A stretch of DNA of 64,000 nucleotides from Ophiostoma sp. CBS 140.51 (Eukaryota; Ascomycota; Sordariomycetes; Ophiostomatales; Ophiostomataceae). Shown in pieces: positions 57,181 through 64,000 of this stretch. Below the pieces are notes generated by a model. That model worked only from the letters and a program-made list of their open reading frames with translations. It was not told the DNA's origin and did not search any database. Position 1 is the first letter of the stretch; each line of letters starts with the position of its first letter. The stretch is taken from assembly GCA_029298735.1 (NCBI GenBank), contig JANSLP010000006.1:1-64000 (forward strand). Direction: 5' to 3'. The translations under genes and the position numbers were made by a program.

Positions 57181-58329
57181 AAGGACTTGTTCGTGACGGA
57201 ATTTGAGGGCCTCGAGGAAGGATAGGTTATTGTCGGTTTAATTTTTGGGTGTCTATTTCTTGTCAGCTCCTTCTCTTGATGATAGGCGTTTTCGTTCCTG
57301 GGCTTTCCACGCTCGTTTCCAAATCTTTTCTGGCCATTACTCCCTCATTTTAGCATCGTTCTCATTGGAAAAAAAATTCGTGCCATTTCCCAGTCGTCTT
57401 TTCGGCGTGGCAGAACGCGTGAGAGGTTGCGGGTATTTTCTTGCTCCATTTCGGCGGTGCAAAGGGATAGTCAGCGTTTCTGAGCTGGACACATGCACGC
57501 TTCTTTCTCGTTCTTGTCGACAGAAACAAATGCTAAGAGAATGGCATCTTCTCTTCAATAAGCTCGGAACAGCATTAGGGACCTCCAGCACACGGTTGTA
57601 AAAACATATCTAAATAAAGAACATTAGTGATTTCTGGTAGCTCGTGGGGCAAGAACGTGCCAGAAAACACCTAATACAGAAGGCCGCCTCACCACTTCTG
57701 GCCCCTTTTTCTTTTATTATACTACCCAGAGGGACAGCCAGACAACATATTCTGGCACCTTTACGCCATGTCGTATGCTATTCATCATATCTCTTTTCTC
57801 TCATTAATGTGCAAGGCCAGCCAGGCAAAGGGGCCAGGTACATTTAAACAATACCAAAAGGACAAACAGCTGGCTGAGAGACGGAGCTACACACGAGCTC
57901 TCCTCAAGTCTGTCCTTTGCTCCTTCCTTACGTTGCTCTCTTTTCTTTGCTCCTTCCTTATGTTGCTCTCTTATCTTGAAGACCATGAAGTAGTCCCAGT
58001 CGCTCTTTCCCTCCTCGGAAAGAAAGAATCAAAACAAGATGCACCTGCCCGTTGCTCAATGTGACTTCCCTATTTATTTATGGGAGGCGCTTCTTGTTGC
58101 CACGCTCTTGACTTTGTTTTGTTTCGGCTAAAACAAGGTCAGAACTCGGCCCCTTCATTCACCAAGACGGTCTGTTTTCCATCCATCCCCTTGGCCTCTA
58201 GATACTTACGTGTGCCTCTTGTTTCAGACTGCTTTCTTTTCTTTTTCTCTCACTTCTTGTGAAAAGACAGCATTCTGACCGTCGCAGACCATCGTCACAT
58301 TTGCCAAAAGTTCACGAGAAAGCAACAAA
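57181..58329. other. Intergenic region POP3 / unknown gene
   Basis: About 1.15 kb between two genes on the same strand. It contains a 30-bp-period tandem duplication (57915-57972) and, just upstream of the next start, pyrimidine-rich sense DNA (about 58200-58260). No gene is evident. Confidence 0.5.
57915..57972 (+). repeat. 28-bp near-exact direct repeat
   Basis: The copies at 57915-57942 and 57945-57972 are 28 bp each, start CTTTGCTCCTTCC and differ at one base (C or T at 57931/57961). They are separated by 2 bp, giving a 30-bp period. A pyrimidine-rich duplication in intergenic DNA. Confidence 0.8.
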
Positions 58330-59648
58330 ATGGTGGACGGCGGCTTTACCAAGGAGCAGCTGGCCATCGCCAAGCAGCTGCAGGCCAGCTACTGTTCGAG
58401 CGGCACGTTCAAGTCGTCTTCCTCGAATGGTTCTGCTTCTCGCCAGCAGGTTGGTCGCCAGCCTGCACCTCCGGTCCGCATGCCTCCCTCCTCGGGGCCG
58501 GTAACTCGTTCGCAGGCTGGATCAGTGCTTCGCTCGAGCAACGGCCTGGTTCGTCCTCTTCCTTCAGGAGGTTAGTATCTTGCTGCCATGTTCTTCTTGC
58601 TTAGCCTTTTTTTTTTTGCGTATCCGACCATTCATTTCTTCATTCTTTTTTCTTTGTTTTACGCCTTTTCATTCCGTTCACTCTCTTTCGGTATATGATT
58701 TATACGCTCCATTGTCTGAGCATTTAAGCACCATATCTCCCATACCAAGCCCGTTTGCCCTTGTCTGACCTACTGTTCGTTCATCTTCTAACACAAATAA
58801 AAATATATTCAGCTTACTCTGCCACTGCTTCCCGCAACGTTGCCGGCCCTACTTCAAAGCCGAATACCATTCCTCCTGCCTCGGTTCAAAAGAAAAAACC
58901 AGTTCAGAGCGCTCCGCAGCAAGCTCCTAAGCCCGTTCAGGCTCCGTCTGCCCAGGTCACAGCTACGCAGAAAGCTCCTATGCAGTCGGCTCCGAAGCCA
59001 GCTGGTCTGTCTGCCTCTCAGCCTGCTGCTCAATCGATGGTTACACTGGCCCATAGACCTCCCCCTTTGAGCACCTTCCGTCAGGATCTCTTGTCTATGG
59101 AGCCGCTCCCCGTTATCTCCACTCCTACGATGGTCGCCATGCCGGTCTCTCAGGACACAGAGATGGCGAACAGCGGCTTTGTCACAGGTCTGGCCAAGGC
59201 TCCAGCTCCGGTCCCGACCCAGGCCCCGATTTCACAGGAATACAAGGCTACTCCTGTGGCACCTGCCAGCTCCAAGGCTCCTATCACCGATCTTGTGCTC
59301 AATGCTCCTGCGGCTGTCTGCGAGGCCATTAAGATCAACCAGATGGGCAAACCGGTCCTGTGGAACTATATGACTGAGGTTCCATCTGTTCGCGAGCTTA
59401 CGGTGGCCGAAAAGGAGGGCTTGAAAGCCTTGCCTCCTCCAGGCCTTGGAGACAGACCCCCTTGGACTCGTGCCTGGCATCCGAACGAGCAGCCTCTGCG
59501 AATTGGGCCGAATAGCGAGATCATCGATGTTGAGTTCGTATTCACCGTCCCGAACAAGCCAATCGATTATACAATACTGCAATTACTATCGCGGCAACGT
59601 TATCCAAGGCTAACACAGTGTCATCTAGCACCCCCATCACGCCTATGA
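58330..59648 (+). CDS. Unrecognised Pro/Ala/Gln-rich protein
   Basis: The model is join(58330..58570, 58813..59648), 358 residues, with a 242-nt pyrimidine-rich intron, the longest intron in the window. I do not recognise it. The N-terminal 30 residues (MVDGGFTKEQLAIAKQLQAS) look like a short amphipathic helix. Residues of about 80-240 are an Ala/Pro/Gln/Lys tract with repeated APK/SAP units and no predicted fold. The C-terminal 110 residues look folded and could carry the function: LVLNAPAAVCEAIKINQMGK, VLWNYMTEVPSVRELTVAEK, LKALPPPGLGDRPPWTRAWH, EIIDVEFVFTVPNKPIDY. No signal peptide or membrane segment. The final 20 residues after IDYTILQ may be read past an unseen splice site. It may be lineage-restricted. 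Confidence 0.65.
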
Positions 59649-60088
59649 AACCTGTTATTGGCTTGATGGGTTCTCGTCACGCTTAAACAGATGCATTCTC
59701 TCCCTGTTGGCCGTCGATGCGTAGCCATGCCACGCAAATATCGACAAAGGGCCACATAAAGAGATGCATACAGAAAGGTGAGCCGGCTGCATTGGCCAGG
59801 ATATAAAGGCGGTACGGGTCAAAAGAACAGGAGTGATCGAAATTGAAGAAAGGTCGTGGTAGGACCGTATACTGTTGTTATTGGGTATAGTCCTCAGGCA
59901 TTGCAATCTGTGTCACAGCCTACACTCATCCTGTCGGTTGTGTTTGACACATGGCTCACTATATATCATAGGAGAGCCCGCCTTGACAGAGCGCTACGGA
60001 GAATTTACAAAGCAAGATACAGGTACCTCCTCCCCTGTGCTTGGCTCCCAAGGACGAGTCTTGATTTGCAGAGGAGGAAATGAGGTTA

Positions 60089-60124
60089 TTCGGCTGGTAT
60101 ATCTGGGGTGCTATACCAGCCGAA
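60089..60124. repeat. Perfect 13-bp inverted repeat, 10-nt loop
   Basis: The left arm TTCGGCTGGTATA (60089-60101) and right arm TATACCAGCCGAA (60112-60124) are exact reverse complements around a 10-nt loop. The stem would be stable as RNA from either strand. It lies between the 3' ends of two convergent genes. It could be an RNA-processing or termination hairpin, or a remnant of a small inverted-repeat element. Confidence 0.75.
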
Positions 60125-60194
60125 AAAGCTCACCGAGAATTTCCTTTTTTGGAGGTGCTCCTGTGCCGTCCCTGCTCCAACCTGCTCAGCGGAT

Positions 60195-60248
60195 GTGCTC
60201 CATGTGCTCCCTGTGCTCCTTGTGTTCCCTGTGCCCGCTGTGCTTCTG
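60195..60248 (+). repeat. Six-copy 9-bp tandem repeat GTGCTCCNT
   Basis: Consecutive 9-mers start at 60195, 60204, 60213, 60222, 60231 and 60240, each beginning GTG and followed by CTCC-like bases, with divergence increasing towards the right end. In one plus-strand frame it would encode a Cys-x-Pro/Arg periodic peptide, but no credible gene contains it. Confidence 0.7.
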
Positions 60249-60723
60249 GCTGTTCCATCGCGAGCCGGCACAGCCACAGAACCTTTTTCCAGGCCGCCAT
60301 CTGGTAGCTCGATAAGCACGCATAAATGCATCTCGAAAGGCCGTAACAAAATAACACGTGCAAATCTACCAATGTTTGTCTAGGATTAGTGTAAGAACTA
60401 CTGAATTGATGACCAGAATTTCAAAGGTTTCTCCCGAAAACAACTTAGACACCACGAACAAAACTTAGCTATGACAAGAATGTACAAGTCTTTTGATTAT
60501 TTTATAGTATTTCATACTATCTGAATTGGAAGAAAATAACAAATGCCATGGCCCAATTTTTGCTCGCCTTTACTCCAGTATGGTTTCAGAAATGGCAAAA
60601 CAAATAGAAAGATATAACAAAAGAGAAGGTAAAACAAGAACAAGAAGAAAGCTCTCTACAAACAGCAACAGAAAACCAGCTTTTAATATACAACAAAACA
60701 CGTCAACACTCGACATCCCTCCT

Positions 60724-63700
60724 TTACTGGAGCATAGCATCCAGGCTCTCACCAAGCACCTCCTCGATCTTGTGGATCCACTTGGTCGTCTCACGGTCGA
60801 TGGCCTCGTCGCTGTCCTCCTGCAGCTCGCTGATCAACGGCAGCATCTCCGGCAGCATGGCCAGCCATTCCTCACCAACCTCCTCAGCCAGCGCCTGCTG
60901 ACACTGCACCAGCGCCAGACGCTCGGCCGTATTGGTTGAGTGCTGGAGGCGCTTCAGCAGCAGACCGTTGAGCTCCTTCTGGTGGTCTGCGGCGTGGGCA
61001 GCCTTGGCCAGCTCCACAACGGCGGGCACCAGGTGCTCGACGGCAAAGTCGGAGGCACCGTTGTTGTGCAGCTCCCTGGCCTTGGCAAACTGCTCGACCA
61101 GGGCGGGGGCCACAGCCGAGAAATGCGTCGGCACCTGCCAGAAGCCACCGCCGCTGCCGTGGCCGTTGGCAGCACCAGCATTGGCGTTGCCGCTGTTGCC
61201 CTCGTCGTGTTCGAAAGCAGCCGTCAGGGTCTGCAGGATGCGGGCCCACAGCTTGCGATCCTCAATGTTGGTACCAATGTGGGCAGCACGCAGGGCCACG
61301 GCGGCGCCGTCGACCATGTAGGCGGCGTAGGAGGTGACGGCGGACTTGAGGCGGTCAAAGAACAGCAGCAGGAAACCGTAGACGCTCTGCTGGCGCAGGC
61401 AGCGGCCCACGGTATCGAGCTGTGGCAGTTCGTGGTCGGCCCACTGCATGATGTCGGCAAAGACGGGGCGGAAGGCACTGTCGTTGAGCTTAAAGACCAT
61501 GTGTAGGGCAGCTGTGTTGACGGCAGCCTCGATCTCGGCCAAACGCTGCTCGCTGGGCTGACCCGGCTTTGCGACTCTTACCGCCCTCTTTGACGGATCC
61601 ATCGACAGAATACTGCCACTAACACGAGACTCACGACGAAGGTCAAAGGCGTTCTGGAGAATGTTAGACAGCAGAGGCAGGTTCTTGACAATCGCCGACT
61701 TGCCGTTCTTGTCAATGACGGCAGTCAGGACCTGAACGAACTCAAGCGTGGCCTGTTACAAGGGATAATTGTTAGCATTATAGTCAACCAAAAGGGGAAT
61801 GATGATGTTGTCAAAAGGAAAGAAAAGAAAAAGAAAAGAACAAAAGAAAACAAAGGGACAAAGAGTCAACGTACCGATTGGCCAGCTTGGACGGCGCTAG
61901 GCCAGTTACGACGGAGGACATCGAGCATCGCCTTGGCATCAATCTGCTTTGCAAGCAGCAGCAGGCAGGTCAGGCGGCTTGTGTTAGCATCGTTGTCCTC
62001 GTCGTCCTCAAGACCAGCCTCGGCAGAGTTAAAGGAAATCTCGACTAGGCGATCGAGGTTGGCGCTCGTAATCATGAACGGTAGGTGCTGAGCCAGGGCC
62101 ATCATCAGAGCGTAGGTAGCATTGTGCAGAGCAATGTTGTCGGGGTCAGTAGCCTTGCCGTCGAGGCTCTCCTCCAGGTACTTAAGCGCCAGAGGAATGG
62201 CCGTAGGAAGTATGGGGACAATAGCGTCGTGCAGGACATCAACCAGCGAGGCAAGGCACAGTAGGGCCATAACACGCAGGCGCGGGTCGTCCTGGCCCAG
62301 GCAAGCATCGCCAGCAATGGCTGCAGCGGCAGCAGTGACGGCCTCGAGGTCGCGCGAGCCGTACTTCTCAGCAATCTTATCAACACACGTAATGGCAGTG
62401 TGCTTGTAGGCGATGTCGTTGGAGTCGCGGATAACGGCAGTCAGCTGGGGCAGGAAAGCCAACAGAGCCACACGGGACTGGACGCTGGCGACACGCTCCT
62501 CGTCGACGCGCATCTCGAGGGCACGGAGCACCTTTTGGCGGACGCTCATGTTGGGGCGGTCCAGCAGAGACTCGACAGCCTTGATGAACTCGCCAATGGA
62601 CTGCAGGTTGAGCAGCTGGGCCAGAGCATCGCCAACACGATTGTGCAAGGTCTGTTTCTTGCCAGCACTGCCATGGGTCTTGACAGTGTCGGCCAGAATG
62701 AGAATGTCCTCGAGCAGCTGAGTGAACAGCTCGCGGATCTTGGCCGACTCCATGTCGTCATCAGCCTCCTCAAGACGCGAGATACCCTCCTTAAGGCGGC
62801 GGTTGGACAACAGCTGGGGCAGGAGGGTCAATTCCTTGACGGCCGACTTTTGCAGGTCGACCTCGCCGCCATCCTCACGCTTGCCAAGGAGAGTGGCAGA
62901 CAGAGTGGGCTTGGGCTTGAAGATGTCGCCAGTCAGCGAGACAAACTTGACCAGCGAGTTCAGCTGAACCTCAACAGGGAACGAGCCAATGAGTTCCGTC
63001 AGGAAAGCACAGGTGCTATCGGCAGTGCCGTAGCGGTCGGCGAACATGGCCAGGATGGCAAACAAAAAGTCGTCAGGGCCGAGGTTCTCAATGAGCGAGA
63101 TGAACAGGTCGTGCTTGCGGTGTGAGGGGATGTGCTCGTAGGCAATAACAAAGCTGGACAGCAGGTCCGAGGCGCTGGCGACAATGTTGCGCTTGCCCTT
63201 CTTGAAGGTGTCGATGAGCGGCGGGATGACCTCCTTGATGGTCTGGTTCACGACGTGCGCAGAGTAGTCGTCGCTCTGGCGCAGCACGGAGGTACCCATT
63301 AGCGTAAAGATGGGCATCACGCTGTGCAGGACGACATCGGGTGCCGTTTTGGCCAGGCTAGCCACCAGCAGCAGCGCCGTGTTCTGGACAGCGGGGCTTG
63401 AGGACTTGTGGATGCAGTTGACGAGGACATCGCCGTGGCCAACAGTTGTGTCGATCTTCAGGTTCTTGTTGCTCTGGTAGGCGGGCATCATGGCCAGCAG
63501 GCAGCCGAGCACAACATTCTGCAGGTAGCCCAGCTCGGAGCCGACGTACGAACGCAGGATCTGGAGGTCGGACAGAACAACAAAGAGGCCGGGCAGCAGC
63601 TCCGGGTGCTCGGCAGGCTTAGAGCCCTGCACCAGCTGGAGAATGAACGTGGCACGGTTGACCAGCAGGCGAAGCTCGCCATTGGCTTGGATGCGCTGGC

Positions 63701-64000
63701 CGCGGTTGTGCTCAGACGAGCTCGTTCTCCGTCTCTTATTCGGAGGAGCGTCGGTCGCCATCTTTGCGCTCTGCTGCAGGGTCTCCAGGAAGCTGGCCAG
63801 GATCTGGGTGCTCAGCTCGACGTTGAACAGCAGGTCAGTAGCCTCTTCGGCAGCAATGTCCAGGTCGTCTGAGGACGCGCCGGCCGCGGGGGTCTTCTGC
63901 ACCTGCTCGAGCATAAACTGGGCAATGACGTTGCGGAAGTCCTCCTTCATCACCGGCCACATCTTGCGGATTCTCTTAAAGACGCAGCTGACCAGTTTGG
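60724..64000 (-). CDS. UTP10: UTP10/HEATR1-type SSU processome subunit, 3' part
   Basis: Large HEAT-repeat nucleolar protein of the t-UTP/UtpA subcomplex that couples rDNA transcription to 18S rRNA processing. Only the C-terminal part is here: complement(60724..61752, 61875..beyond 64000), 1050 residues visible, one 122-nt intron. The frame is open to the window edge, so the ATG at 63962 is not the start. Helical repeats run through the long exon (for example LLPGLFVVLSDLQILRSYVG, VQNTALLLVASLAKTAPDVV, IPPLIDTFKKGKRNIVASAS). A basic patch PPNKRRRTSS could be a nuclear localisation signal. The final exon holds the BP28 C-terminal type domain (LNDSAFRPVFADIMQWADHE, FLLLFFDRLKSAVTSYAAYM, ALRAAHI) and ends ETTKWIHKIEEVLGESLDAM. 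The family is normally about 1800 residues in filamentous fungi. Confidence 0.92.

Larger units (their letters stand above)
59649..60723. other. Convergent intergenic region with hairpin and repeat
   Basis: About 1.07 kb between convergent stop codons. It contains the perfect inverted repeat at 60089-60124 and the 9-bp repeat array at 60195-60248. The right part (60360-60720) is AT-rich, and its segment nearest 60723 is probably the UTP10 3' untranslated region. No gene is assigned. Confidence 0.5.

Noticed and set aside
58571..58812. 242-nt intron as host for a box C/D snoRNA
   Set aside because: CTGA-like D boxes occur, but no proper RTGATGA C box or terminal stem could be found.
59875..60315. 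Cys-rich plus-strand frame as a possible small secreted protein
   Set aside because: The cysteine pattern comes from a 9-bp DNA repeat. No signal peptide is visible, and it overlaps the hairpin region between convergent genes.
1..64000. CRISPR arrays, transposons, tRNA or 5S rRNA genes, secondary-metabolite core genes
   Set aside because: Looked for on both strands by eye. No repeat-spacer pattern, terminal repeats with transposase frames, paired A/B boxes, 5S start or PKS/NRPS/terpene synthase motifs were seen.

Overview
This window is a piece of nuclear DNA from a filamentous ascomycete, most likely a Sordariomycete. Genes are interrupted by short introns (about 50-240 nt, GT..AG, often with a CTAAC-type branch site). 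Proteins are rich in Ser/Gln/Ala/Pro low-complexity stretches, and the gene set is typical of filamentous fungi: a PalH pH sensor, a fungal-type Zn2Cys6 regulator, a DUR3 urea permease and a very large fungal USP-type deubiquitinase. An affinity with the Ophiostomatales (Sporothrix-like) is a guess from overall style and was not tested. I found no rRNA, tRNA, CRISPR array, transposon or secondary-metabolite cluster.

Layout, left to right: RAD53/CHK2 checkpoint kinase (-, 525-4966); UTP23 rRNA-processing factor (-, 6678-7665); Zn2Cys6 transcription factor (+, 8953-11242); amidase (-, 11371-13251); DUR3-type urea transporter (+, 15196-17736); PTC7-type mitochondrial PP2C (-, 18096-19507); LAG1-type ceramide synthase (-, 21901-23442); PalH/RIM21 (-, 26108-28672); an NFKBIL1-like protein with a J-like C-terminus (+, 31884-33353); SIN1/AVO1 TORC2 subunit (-, 33606-36581); PRCC-family protein (+, 37280-38668); a Ser-rich fungal protein of unknown function (-, 38853-41212); a 2741-residue ubiquitin hydrolase (-, 44621-53351); POP3-type RNase P/MRP subunit (+, 56162-57180); an unrecognised Pro/Ala/Gln-rich protein (+, 58330-59648); and the 3' half of UTP10 (-, 60724 to beyond the right edge).

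Exon structures were worked out by hand. Every multi-exon model gives a continuous frame, and total lengths divide by three. Most genes are unrelated housekeeping genes. The one stretch that looks like a functional neighbourhood is 8.9-17.7 kb: a regulator, an amidase and a urea permease, the last two divergently transcribed from a 1.9 kb region whose DUR3-proximal end holds several GATA-type sites. Three genes (UTP23, UTP10, POP3) act in rRNA or RNase P/MRP biology. LAG1 and SIN1 both belong to the TORC2-sphingolipid axis. Intergenic regions are long (0.7-3.4 kb) and carry strand-asymmetric blocks: the DNA upstream of most genes is pyrimidine-rich on the sense strand, which produces long stop-poor but ATG-poor frames that are probably not genes.
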